A stretch of 64,000 nucleotides of DNA, taken from assembly GCA_900316265.1 (NCBI GenBank), contig ONCH01000003.1:1-64000 (forward strand). The letters run 5' to 3'. This document shows positions 8,304-16,301 of this stretch, piece by piece; the first letter of the stretch is position 1, and each line of letters opens with the position of its first letter. Made by a program: the position numbers and the translations under genes. The notes under the pieces are model-generated. The model had not been told where the DNA came from and ran no database searches. It saw only the letters and a list, made by a program, of their open reading frames with translations. This DNA comes from an uncultured Prevotellaceae bacterium (GTDB lineage Bacteria; Bacteroidota; Bacteroidia; Bacteroidales; Bacteroidaceae).

Positions 8304-9623
8304 TTAGTCAATGATATCGCAACCCATATATGGAACGAGGGCTGCAGGAATCTTAATGCCATTCTCCGTCTGGTTGTTCTCCAACAGAGCAGCCACGATG
8401 CGTGGCAGAGCAAGGGCAGAGCCGTTCAGCGTGTGACAGAGCTCGGTCTTCTTGGTCTCGGCATTGCGATAGCGACACTTCAGACGGTTAGCCTGATAGG
8501 TGTCAAAGTTTGATACAGACGATACTTCCAACCAGCGACCTTGAGCCTCAGAATAGACTTCGAAGTCGTAGCAGATAGAAGAGGTGAATGACTGGTCGCC
8601 ACCGCAAAGTAACAGAATGCGGTAGGGAAGCTCCAGTTTCTTCAACAGACCCTCTACGTGCTCCAGCATCTCCTTGTGGCTCTCCTTAGAGTGCTCAGGT
8701 TTGTCGATGCGTACAATCTCAATCTTCGAGAACTCATGCAGACGGTTCAGACCACGAACGTCCTTACCGTATGAACCAGCTTCACGACGGAAGCACTCTG
8801 TGTAAGCACAATTCTTGATGGGCAGATCCTTCTCGTCGAGAATCACGTCGCGATAGATATTCGTTACGGGAACCTCGGCGGTGGGAATCAGATAGAAATC
8901 ATCTACCTCGCAGTGGTACATCTGGCCTTCCTTGTCAGGCAACTGACCTGTACCGTAGCCAGAGGCGGCGTTTACGACTGTAGGAGGCATAATCTCCGTG
9001 TAGCCGCTCTTGCGGGCTTCATCGAGGAAGAAGTTGATGAGGGCACGCTGCAAACGGGCACCCTTGCCGATATATACGGGGAAACCAGCGCCTGTAATCT
9101 TAACACCCAGATCGAAGTCGATGAGGTTGTATTTCTTGGCGAGCTCCCAGTGGGGCAGGGGATTGGCGATACCCAGCTTGGGGTTCACGTCCCAGTTGCC
9201 TACGGTATCGTTAGCGGTGCACTCCTTCAGGTTGCTCTTCACAACGCGGTTGTCCTCAGCGACAGCACCTTCAGGTACCTCGTCGTAAGGAATATTAGGA
9301 ATCTGGCAGAGCAGACGAGTCATCTCCTCCTGAGCCTGATTCATGGTTTCTTCCAACTGCTTGTTGGTTTCCTTCATCTCAGATACCTGAGCTTTGACGG
9401 CATCTGCTTCGGCCTTCTTGCCTTCCTTTATCAGACCGCCAATCTGCGCAGCCATCTTCTTGGCCTCGCTTAGATTCTTGTCCAGCTGCTGCTGGGCCTC
9501 ACGGCGCTTTTTGTCAACGGCCAGCACTTCGTCAATGGCCTCTTTGGCGTTCTTGAAATGTTTCTTCTCCAAGCCGCGAATGACGCGGTCAGTCTCCTCA
9601 GTAATGAGCTTCAATGTAAGCAT
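8304..9623 (-). CDS. serS: Seryl-tRNA synthetase
   Basis: A 439-residue class II aminoacyl-tRNA synthetase that charges tRNA-Ser (and tRNA-Sec where present). The N-terminal 110 residues form the long antiparallel coiled-coil tRNA-binding arm (Lys/Glu/Ala-rich, DKKRREAQQQLDKNLSEAKK). The catalytic core follows, with motif 2 around CFRREAGSYGKDVRGLNRLH and motif 3 near the C-terminus (ETKKTELCHTLNGSALALPR). Length is normal for the family. First gene of the serS-nfnAB-DUF486-ttcA-like operon, with its own promoter 27 bp upstream. Confidence 0.97.
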   Translation of the reverse strand: MLTLKLITEETDRVIRGLEKKHFKNAKEAIDEVLAVDKKRREAQQQLDKNLSEAKKMAAQIGGLIKEGKKAEADAVKAQVSEMKETNKQLEETMNQAQEEMTRLLCQIPNIPYDEVPEGAVAEDNRVVKSNLKECTANDTVGNWDVNPKLGIANPLPHWELAKKYNLIDFDLGVKITGAGFPVYIGKGARLQRALINFFLDEARKSGYTEIMPPTVVNAASGYGTGQLPDKEGQMYHCEVDDFYLIPTAEVPVTNIYRDVILDEKDLPIKNCAYTECFRREAGSYGKDVRGLNRLHEFSKIEIVRIDKPEHSKESHKEMLEHVEGLLKKLELPYRILLLCGGDQSFTSSICYDFEVYSEAQGRWLEVSSVSNFDTYQANRLKCRYRNAETKKTELCHTLNGSALALPRIVAALLENNQTENGIKIPAALVPYMGCDIID

Positions 9624-9649
9624 AATCTTCTTTTTTAAGTTTTTGCTTG

Positions 9650-9657
9650 CAAAGGTA
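9650..9657 (-). promoter_or_regulatory. Promoter -7 element TACCTTTG for serS
   Basis: The octamer on the minus strand is a full match to TAnnTTTG, 27 bp from the serS ATG and just downstream of the gdhA terminator, so it separates the two transcription units. Confidence 0.7.
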
Positions 9658-9673
9658 GTAAAAATTATTATAA

Positions 9674-9707
9674 AAAGATGCGACTTCCCAAAGAAAATCG
9701 CATCTTT
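9674..9707 (-). terminator. Rho-independent terminator after gdhA
   Basis: A perfect 10-bp stem, AAAGATGCGA (9674-9683) with TCGCATCTTT (9698-9707), and a 14-nt loop. On the minus strand it is followed by a T-rich run. It ends gdhA transcription before the serS promoter. Confidence 0.75.
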
Positions 9708-9791
9708 ACTATAATAATAGTTGTTTTTGTGTCAAGCTATTACTTATACGATGCCTATGACATCATTGTTATCACCTTGACTTCGTCGAGC

Positions 9792-11071
9792 TTACACAAT
9801 GCCCTGAGCCATCATGGCATTAGCAACCTTCATGAAGCCGGCTACGTTAGCACCCTTCACGTAGTTGATGTAACCATCAGCCTGAGTACCGTACTTCACG
9901 CAGTTCTCGTGAATGTCGTTCATGATGCGCTTCAGGTAGTTGTCAACTTCCTCAGAAGTCCAGCTCAGACGCTCTGAGTTCTGTGACATCTCAAGACCAG
10001 ATACTGATACACCACCAGCGTTAGAAGCCTTACCAGGAGCATAGAGAATCTTGGCATCCTGGAAGATCTTGATAGCCTCGCCTGAGCCTGCTCACCGTTG
10101 ATCTCGTTCTGGGTAGCGCAAGGCAGAGCGATGTCAGCCTTCTCGTGCCAAGGACGCTCACCAGCGTGATATACAGCGTTAGGATACTCCTCAGCATATT
10201 CCTTAATACGTCCGCGCTCAACGTTCTTCAGCTCCTTAACATACTCGAGCTTCTCGAATGTGATACCATCTGGATCGTAGATGTAACCATCTGAGTCAGA
10301 GAGAGTCAAGGGGATAGCACCCAGCTGCAGACACTTCTCAGTAGCATACTGAGCTACGTTACCTGAACCAGAAATCAGCACCTTCTTACCCTTCAGTTCG
10401 ATACCACGAGTAGCGAGCATAGAAGTCAGGAAGTATACGCAGCCGTAACCGGTAGCCTCAGGACGGATGAGTGAACCACCGAAGCTGAGTCCCTTACCTG
10501 TCAGTACGCCCTGGAACTGGTGGGTGAGCTTCTTGTACTGTCCGAAGAGGTAACCAACCTCACGGCCACCTACACCGATATCACCAGCGGGAACGTCCTC
10601 ATCAGGACCGATAACGCGATACAGTTCGTTCATGAATGCCTGGCAGAAACGCATTACCTCAGCGTCGCTCTTACCACGGGGAGAGAAGTCTGAACCACCC
10701 TTAGCACCACCCATCGGAAGTGTTGTCAGAGAGTTCTTGAAGGTCTGCTCGAAAGCCAAGAACTTCAGAATACCCAGGTTTACACTCTTGTGATAACGCA
10801 GACCGCCTTTGTACGGGCCAATAGCGTTGTTGTGCTGGATACGATAACCCATGTTGGTTTGAACGTTACCCTTGTCATCTACCCAAGTGATGCGGAACTC
10901 GCAAACACGATCGGGGATACACAGACGCTCGATAAGGTTAGCCTTCTCGAACTCAGGGTGCTTGTTGTACTCTTCCTCGATAGTGGGAAGTACCTGACTT
11001 ACGGCCTGGATGTACTCCGGCTCGTTGGGAAATCTCTGTTTCAGATCCTCTACAACTTTTGCTGCATTCAT
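9792..11071 (-). pseudogene. gdhA: NADP-type glutamate dehydrogenase, broken by a small frameshifting deletion
   Basis: The frame from the ATG at 11071 matches hexameric glutamate dehydrogenase (glutamate + NADP+ to 2-oxoglutarate + ammonia): GPYKGGLRYH, TLPMGGAKGGSDF, the GSGNVAQYATE nucleotide-binding loop and CATQNEINGEQAQ. It then shifts frame near 10080 and ends at 9965 in unrelated sequence. The remaining gene (IFQDAKILYAPGKASNAGG to the end, VANAMMAQGIV) continues in another frame to 9792. Compared with the family, about 19-20 codons are missing at the junction, including the SEGANMP region, and the loss is not a multiple of three (about 58 nt). No full-length product is possible. Everything else is well conserved, so the lesion is recent or an assembly error. 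Confidence 0.85.
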
Positions 11072-11134
11072 AATCTTTTTACTTTTTTTGAGTTATTATA
11101 CTATTGAAAACAATTAATTTCTTGATTTCGGTTG

Positions 11135-11142
11135 CAAAATTA
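11135..11142 (-). promoter_or_regulatory. Promoter -7 element TAATTTTG for gdhA
   Basis: Match to TAnnTTTG on the minus strand, 63 bp upstream of the gdhA ATG, leaving a leader of about 55-60 nt. Confidence 0.55.
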
Positions 11143-11306
11143 AAGCAAAAACAGAGAACTACCAAACATTTCGTTACTTTTTTTATTGAAAATCTTACGT
11201 TTTGTCATTTAATTGATTTAAATCAAGAGAATATGGCAAAACGGCCCCGTTTTGTTGTGCACGATAACAAAGAAATATGCCTTTCGGTGTGTCCGATAAC
11301 AAAAAA

Positions 11307-11336
11307 ATTGTCGATCACTCGGTAGTGAACGACAAT
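11307..11336 (-). terminator. Terminator overlapping the 3' end of clpC
   Basis: The stem ATTGTCG (11307-11313) pairs with CGACAAT (11330-11336), with an inner TCAC/GTGA pairing. On the minus strand a run of seven T follows. The stem includes the last clpC codons and its TGA stop. Confidence 0.75.
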
Positions 11337-13858
11337 TCCTCTTTTTCCTGTACCTTATTTATATGTATGGTACTTCCTGGTTGTAGGTCTCCGTTGACAA
11401 TGAGTTCGGAGACGCCATCTTCGATATATGTCTGAATGGCTCGCTTCAGCGGACGGGCACCAAATTGTACGTCGTAGCCCTTCTCCGCAACAAATGCCTT
11501 TGCCTCGTCAGAGAGGTCGATGGTATATCCCATATCGGTAATGCGCTTGTAGAGTCCTTTCAGTTCTACATCGATAATCTGCTTGATAGCTGTGAGGTCG
11601 AGCTGATCGAAAGTGATGATCTCGTCCAGGCGATTCAGAAACTCTGGTGAGAACTGCTTCGACAGCGCCTTCTGTACAATCTGTCGCGCGTGTTCCTTAT
11701 CTTGTTCGTTGAGCATCAGCGCTGACGTAGAACCTGCATTGAAACCTACGCCCCGTCCGAAGTCCTTCAGCTGACGTGTACCAGCGTTCGAAGTCATGAT
11801 GATGACGGTATTACGGAAGTCCACGAAGCGGCCGTTGCCATCGGTCAGACGACCTTCGTCGAGTACCTGCAACAACAGGTTGAAGACGTTGCCGTGAGCT
11901 TTCTCTATCTCGTCGAGCAATACAATCGAGTAGGGGTGACGGCGTACTCGTTCTGTTAACTGTCCACCTTCCTCGTAACCCACATATCCTGGAGGCGCAC
12001 CAATCAGTCGGCTGACGTTGAATGATTCTGTATATTCCGACATGTCGATACGTATCAATGCATCCGTCGAGCCAAACATAAACTCCGCCAGTTTCTTGGC
12101 GAGATACGTCTTACCCACGCCTGTAGGACCAAGGAACATAAAGGCACCAATAGGATGGTTGGGGTCTTTCAGTCCTACGCGGTTGCGCTGGATGGCCTTG
12201 ACCATCTTGTCGATAGCTTTCTCCTGGGCGATGACGTGTTGTTTCAGTTCTTGTGCCATGCCCTTCAGACGGATACCTTCTTCCTGCGCCATGCGCTGTA
12301 CGGGGATACCAGTCATCATTGATACCACTTCAGCAACCTCTTGTTCGGTGATTGTCTGGCGAACATCAACGTCGCCATCCTGCCACTTCTTGTTCAGCTC
12401 CTGCAACTCACGTTCCAGAACGGTCTGGCGGTCACGATAACTGGCAGCCAACTCGAAGTTCTGATTGCCAACGGCGGCCTCTTTCTTTTCCTTGACATCC
12501 TTGATCTCTGATTCTTTGTCAGTAATCTCAGGTGGAATGTTGGCTGTCCGCAGGTGAACACGCGAGCCTACCTCGTCGAGTGCATCAATGGCCTTGTCGG
12601 GCATAAAGCGGTCTGATACGTAGCGGTCTGTCAGTTTGACACAAGCTGCCAGCGCCTCGTCGGTATAGTTCACGTGGTGGAAATACTCGTAGCGCCCGCG
12701 GATATTGCGCAATATCTCCAGCGTCTGTTCATTCGTGGTGGGTTCCACCTGTACCTTCTGGAAGCGGCGCTCCAGGGCTCCGTCTTTCTCGATGCTGTTA
12801 CGGTATTCGTCGAGTGTGGTAGCTCCGATGCACTGGATGGTACCACGTGCCAAAGCAGGTTTCAGAATGTTGGCAGCATCCATGCTACCGGGTGTCGAAC
12901 CAGCACCGATGAGCGTGTGTATCTCGTCGATGAACACAATGATGTCGGGGTTCTGTTCCAACTCCTTCACCAGCATCTTCATGCGTTCCTCAAACTGTCC
13001 GCGATATTTTGTGCCGGCTACCACACCCGTCATATCGAGCGTGTAGATGCGCTTATTATATAAGGTGGGCGAACAGCGGTGCATGACAATCATCTCTGCC
13101 AGTCCCTCCACAATGGCACTCTTACCCACACCGGGCTCACCAATGAGGATGGGGTTGTTCTTCTTTCGACGACCTAATATCTCGATGACTCGCTGTATCT
13201 CGTTCTCACGGCCGATACACGGGTCGAGCTTACCCAGCGCAGCACTCTCCGTCAGGTTCGTGCCAAAGTTGTCGAGGACAGGCGTCTTCGACTTGGTCTT
13301 CTGCTGTTGGGTGGTGGTGGACTTGCCAGTGGCAGAACCGCTGGATGCACTATCGTTGCCTGCAGGACTTTCCTCTTCTTCGTAGTCCTCTTCGGGCATA
13401 CCGATACCGCTGGTTACATTATCTTTCACGCTCAGTAGCGTCAATACGTCTTCGTAGTTCATGTTGTTGAATTCCAATACTTGTTTGGCACCATTCTCTG
13501 CCTGGTCGTGCAAAATGGCCAGCAACAGATGTTGCTCGTCAACCCTCGTAGAACGTTGCAGGCGTGCTTCGAGGACAGCCAGTTTCAGAATGTTGCTTGC
13601 TTTCTCGTTAAGAACCAGTTCCGAGGTAGTGATGGGCATTCCCAGTTCATCCTCGCGCACACGACTCTCCAGCTCCGTCTTGACAGATAGCGGATTGACG
13701 TTGAGTCGCTGGAACACGTTGAGGATGGGCCCGTCCTTGCTACGCATCAGTCCCAAGAGCAGATGCTCCGGACCCACGCTACGACTGGCCAGTCGGGTGG
13801 CTTCCTCACGCGAGAAGGCGAGGATTTCAGATACCTTGGATGAAAATTGGCTGGTCAC
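11315..13858 (-). CDS. clpC: ClpC-type ATP-dependent protease ATPase subunit
   Basis: An 847-residue Hsp100/Clp ATPase that unfolds proteins and feeds them to ClpP. Order: double Clp-N repeat (1-150), a low-complexity Ser/Thr/Gln linker (about 155-190), AAA-1 with Walker A GEPGVGKSA, a middle (UVR-like) coiled-coil segment (SYRDRQTVLERELQELNKKW), AAA-2 with Walker A GPTGVGKTY, and the C-terminal D2-small domain. Length is typical of ClpC. The DNA for the linker contains a 19-bp hairpin sequence (13326-13344) that also occurs in the TPM gene. Monocistronic by position, with a terminator at its stop; I see no convincing TAnnTTTG in the 57 bp upstream. Confidence 0.95.
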   Translation of the reverse strand: MTSQFSSKVSEILAFSREEATRLASRSVGPEHLLLGLMRSKDGPILNVFQRLNVNPLSVKTELESRVREDELGMPITTSELVLNEKASNILKLAVLEARLQRSTRVDEQHLLLAILHDQAENGAKQVLEFNNMNYEDVLTLLSVKDNVTSGIGMPEEDYEEEESPAGNDSASSGSATGKSTTTQQQKTKSKTPVLDNFGTNLTESAALGKLDPCIGRENEIQRVIEILGRRKKNNPILIGEPGVGKSAIVEGLAEMIVMHRCSPTLYNKRIYTLDMTGVVAGTKYRGQFEERMKMLVKELEQNPDIIVFIDEIHTLIGAGSTPGSMDAANILKPALARGTIQCIGATTLDEYRNSIEKDGALERRFQKVQVEPTTNEQTLEILRNIRGRYEYFHHVNYTDEALAACVKLTDRYVSDRFMPDKAIDALDEVGSRVHLRTANIPPEITDKESEIKDVKEKKEAAVGNQNFELAASYRDRQTVLERELQELNKKWQDGDVDVRQTITEQEVAEVVSMMTGIPVQRMAQEEGIRLKGMAQELKQHVIAQEKAIDKMVKAIQRNRVGLKDPNHPIGAFMFLGPTGVGKTYLAKKLAEFMFGSTDALIRIDMSEYTESFNVSRLIGAPPGYVGYEEGGQLTERVRRHPYSIVLLDEIEKAHGNVFNLLLQVLDEGRLTDGNGRFVDFRNTVIIMTSNAGTRQLKDFGRGVGFNAGSTSALMLNEQDKEHARQIVQKALSKQFSPEFLNRLDEIITFDQLDLTAIKQIIDVELKGLYKRITDMGYTIDLSDEAKAFVAEKGYDVQFGARPLKRAIQTYIEDGVSELIVNGDLQPGSTIHINKVQEKEELSFTTE

Positions 13859-13915
13859 TATAATGTACTATTTTACTATTTACGTTTTACGAGATTGCAA
13901 ACATCGTGCCAACAA

Positions 13916-14395
13916 TCACTCTATCTTGTATAAGTAGGCTATGGCCGCTACCGCCTTGCGCCAGTCGGTGTCCAGCGAGAAGCGTGTCATGCTCTGTGCC
14001 GAGTTGTAGTAGCTCAGCACCAGTTCTGTGTCCTTATCGTTGAACAGCGGATTAGAGTAGCTGGCATCCATGAACATCTTAATCATCTTCACCTGTTGCA
14101 CGTTGGGCAACTTGGTTGACTCGATGAGTTTTTCTACGTAGAAATTCACGAAGTTGTCCATCGCAATGGCCTGCTTGTCGAGGAATGTCGCGCTGGAGTC
14201 GGGCATCTCCTCCTGCATCTTGATAGCCATGTAGTTCAGGGCGTCAAGCTTGAACTGGCTGATTTGCTTTACGACGGCATTGGTCTTTGGGTCGTTGACG
14301 GTAGTCTTCGCCTTCTGACGCAGTTCGTTGTAGGCCTCCTGAGCCTGCATGCTGGTAGCAATGGCCAGCAATGCGAATAATATTACTTTCTTCAT
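13916..14395 (-). CDS. Secreted conserved Bacteroidales protein, function unknown
   Basis: A 159-residue protein with a clear signal peptide (MKKVILFALLAIATSMQAQ, cleavage after about residue 19). The mature part is helical and charged, without Cys and without a motif I recognise (QFKLDALNYMAIKMQEEMPD, then VKMIKMFMDASYSNPLFND). The start overlaps the stop of the ABC ATPase gene upstream (ATGA), so it is the third gene of the ruvC-ABC operon. Likely periplasmic. I do not recognise its function. Confidence 0.75.
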   Translation of the reverse strand: MKKVILFALLAIATSMQAQEAYNELRQKAKTTVNDPKTNAVVKQISQFKLDALNYMAIKMQEEMPDSSATFLDKQAIAMDNFVNFYVEKLIESTKLPNVQQVKMIKMFMDASYSNPLFNDKDTELVLSYYNSAQSMTRFSLDTDWRKAVAAIAYLYKIE

Positions 14396-15693
14396 ATCTG
14401 TTTCTTTAAGAATAAATGGTTCGTAATGATGTTAGGCAACTCCTCTTGGTAGTGTGTTACCATAATGAGTGTCTTGCCCTTGCGCTGACAGAATGTCTCA
14501 ATGACATCCTTTGTCAGTCGGCGGTTCCAGAGATCAAGCCCGTGTAGTGGTTCATCGAGAATCAGCAGTTGCGGGTCTTTTACGAAGGCACGTGCCAGCA
14601 GTACCAGTCGCTGTTCACCGCTGGAGAGTTGCAGGAATGGCTTGTCTGCCAGGTCTCCGATGCCGAAGATGTCGAGCCACCAGCGGCACTTGTCGTAGTC
14701 CTCTGCATTGGGAATGGCGTAGAGTCCGATCGAGTCCATCAGTCCGCTGGCTACGATGCGGATAGCCGGCAGGTTACGCTTATACGAGCGGTGCATCTCT
14801 GGTGACACGTAGCCGATGTGCTTCTTGATGTCCCAGATGCTCTCGCCAGAACCGCGTGGACGGTCGAAGAGTGTGATGTCGCAGGCGTAGCTCTGTGGGT
14901 TGTCGGCACAGACCAATGACAGTAGCGTCGACTTACCGCTGCCATTTTGTCCTGACAGCGCCCAGCGCTCGCCGTTCATCACCGTCCAGTCCAAGTCTTT
15001 CAGGATGGTCCGCTCGCCATAGCGGATGCTGACCTGCTTCATGTCTATGACACGTTGGCAGTCGTAGTCGCTGTTTGTATATGGAAGCGACAGAATTGCT
15101 TCCCGCTTCTCGTTGCTCAGCACGTGGGCAGGTACGGGCTCCTGTTCACCCATCCATTTCACCTCGCTGACAAACGAAGGAATATCGTCCGTCTTCGACA
15201 TGACGAGTACGATTTCCATATCCCGTTCCTCTGCCAACAGCTTCAGCAAATCTCTCAGCTGGTCGCGCGTCTCTGCATCCAGTCCGATGAACGGGTTGTC
15301 CATGATGAGCAGTTTCGGGTCGGCGAAGAGTGTCTTCGTCAACTGGAACTTGCGCAACTCACCACTCGACAGGGTGATGATATATTTGTCTAGAAACTCC
15401 TCCATGTGGAACAGCGCATATAGCTGATTGCGCAACTGTCGGCGCTCCTCTGTATCCTCGCCAGCCAGCAGGTAGGCTCGTTGCAGCAATTCTCCTACGG
15501 TAGGTGTCTCGTGGTCTATGTCGTGCTGGTTCCAGCGCAACTGCAGGTAGTACTGTCCGTCGACGTTCACACCATAGGAGTCCGTGAAGGCAATATAACG
15601 CACACGGTCAGAGGCCAACTGTTTTCTCAGCTGGTCCACGTATAGCGTCTTTCCGCTACCGTTACGTCCTGCTATGGCGGTTATTTTTGACAT
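14392..15693 (-). CDS. Twin ABC ATPase without membrane domain (ModF-like)
   Basis: A 433-residue protein with two ABC nucleotide-binding domains and no membrane segment. Domain 1: Walker A GRNGSGKT, signature LSSGELRKFQ, degenerate Walker B LLIMDNP (Asn where Glu is expected). Domain 2: Walker A GQNGSGKST, signature LSSGEQRLVL, intact Walker B LLILDEP. The tandem arrangement resembles ModF/PhrA-type proteins named in molybdate or photorepair contexts; the true substrate is unknown. The Asp-Asn change in domain 1 suggests only the second site hydrolyses ATP normally. The gene overlaps the end of ruvC by 13 bp and the following gene by 4 bp. Confidence 0.8.
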   Translation of the reverse strand: MSKITAIAGRNGSGKTLYVDQLRKQLASDRVRYIAFTDSYGVNVDGQYYLQLRWNQHDIDHETPTVGELLQRAYLLAGEDTEERRQLRNQLYALFHMEEFLDKYIITLSSGELRKFQLTKTLFADPKLLIMDNPFIGLDAETRDQLRDLLKLLAEERDMEIVLVMSKTDDIPSFVSEVKWMGEQEPVPAHVLSNEKREAILSLPYTNSDYDCQRVIDMKQVSIRYGERTILKDLDWTVMNGERWALSGQNGSGKSTLLSLVCADNPQSYACDITLFDRPRGSGESIWDIKKHIGYVSPEMHRSYKRNLPAIRIVASGLMDSIGLYAIPNAEDYDKCRWWLDIFGIGDLADKPFLQLSSGEQRLVLLARAFVKDPQLLILDEPLHGLDLWNRRLTKDVIETFCQRKGKTLIMVTHYQEELPNIITNHLFLKKQI

Positions 15694-16247
15694 GTCTTGC
15701 TAACTTTTTCCTTATTTTTAGTGATAAAGTCCTTCCAACCCTTATAATGAGCCTGCGATTCCGGGCGGTTCATCTGCATGAAGTGACAGTAGGCAGCACC
15801 TAAGGCGTCGGTCGCATCCATAAACTTCGACAACGCCTCCTTGTCGAACTTCAGCAGCCGTTGCAACATCCCTGCGACCTGTTCTTTTGAGGCGGCACCG
15901 TTGCCCGTAATGGCCATCTTGATTTTCATGGGCGCATACTCGTGGACGGGCACTCCGCGCTGGATGGCAGCAGCGATGGCTGTTCCCTGGGCGCGTCCCA
16001 GTTTCAAGGTCGTCTGCACGTTCTTCTGCAGGAATGGCGCCTCGATAGCCATCTCGTCGGGCAGATACCCCTCGATGATACCCGTTACACGCTCGAAGAT
16101 ATGACCCAGTTTCAGGTATCCGTCGCCAAACTTACGCAGGTCGATGACACCCATTGTCACCATCTCCGCTTTGTTGTCTACGACCTTGATGACGCCATAT
16201 CCCATGATGTTCGTTCCAGGGTCTATGCCCAGTATCACTTTTTCCAT
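15681..16247 (-). CDS. ruvC: Holliday junction resolvase RuvC
   Basis: A 188-residue RuvC endonuclease that cuts four-way junctions made by RuvAB. The acidic active site is visible: Asp in LGIDPGTN near the N-terminus, Glu in AIEAPFLQKN, and the paired Asp in DATDALGAAYCH. The frame extends to 16286, but a TACCTTTG promoter sits between the longer start and this one, so the ATG at 16247 is the true start. That leaves almost no 5' leader. First gene of an operon with the twin ABC ATPase and a secreted protein. Confidence 0.95.
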   Translation of the reverse strand: MEKVILGIDPGTNIMGYGVIKVVDNKAEMVTMGVIDLRKFGDGYLKLGHIFERVTGIIEGYLPDEMAIEAPFLQKNVQTTLKLGRAQGTAIAAAIQRGVPVHEYAPMKIKMAITGNGAASKEQVAGMLQRLLKFDKEALSKFMDATDALGAAYCHFMQMNRPESQAHYKGWKDFITKNKEKVSKTCQK

Positions 16248-16255
16248 TACGTTGG

Positions 16256-16263
16256 CAAAGGTA
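16256..16263 (-). promoter_or_regulatory. Promoter -7 element TACCTTTG directly upstream of ruvC
   Basis: Full match to TAnnTTTG on the minus strand, ending eight bases before the ruvC ATG. Given usual spacing, transcription would begin within a few bases of the start codon (near-leaderless mRNA). Confidence 0.65.
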
Positions 16264-16301
16264 ATGCAATTTAGTGGAACTACCAAATTCTATTTCAAAA
16301 A

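Noticed and set aside
11104-11325. A 73-codon plus-strand frame between gdhA and clpC
   Set aside because: Its end overlaps the clpC terminator and the sequence holds the gdhA promoter region; composition is that of an A+T-rich gap and no family feature is seen.
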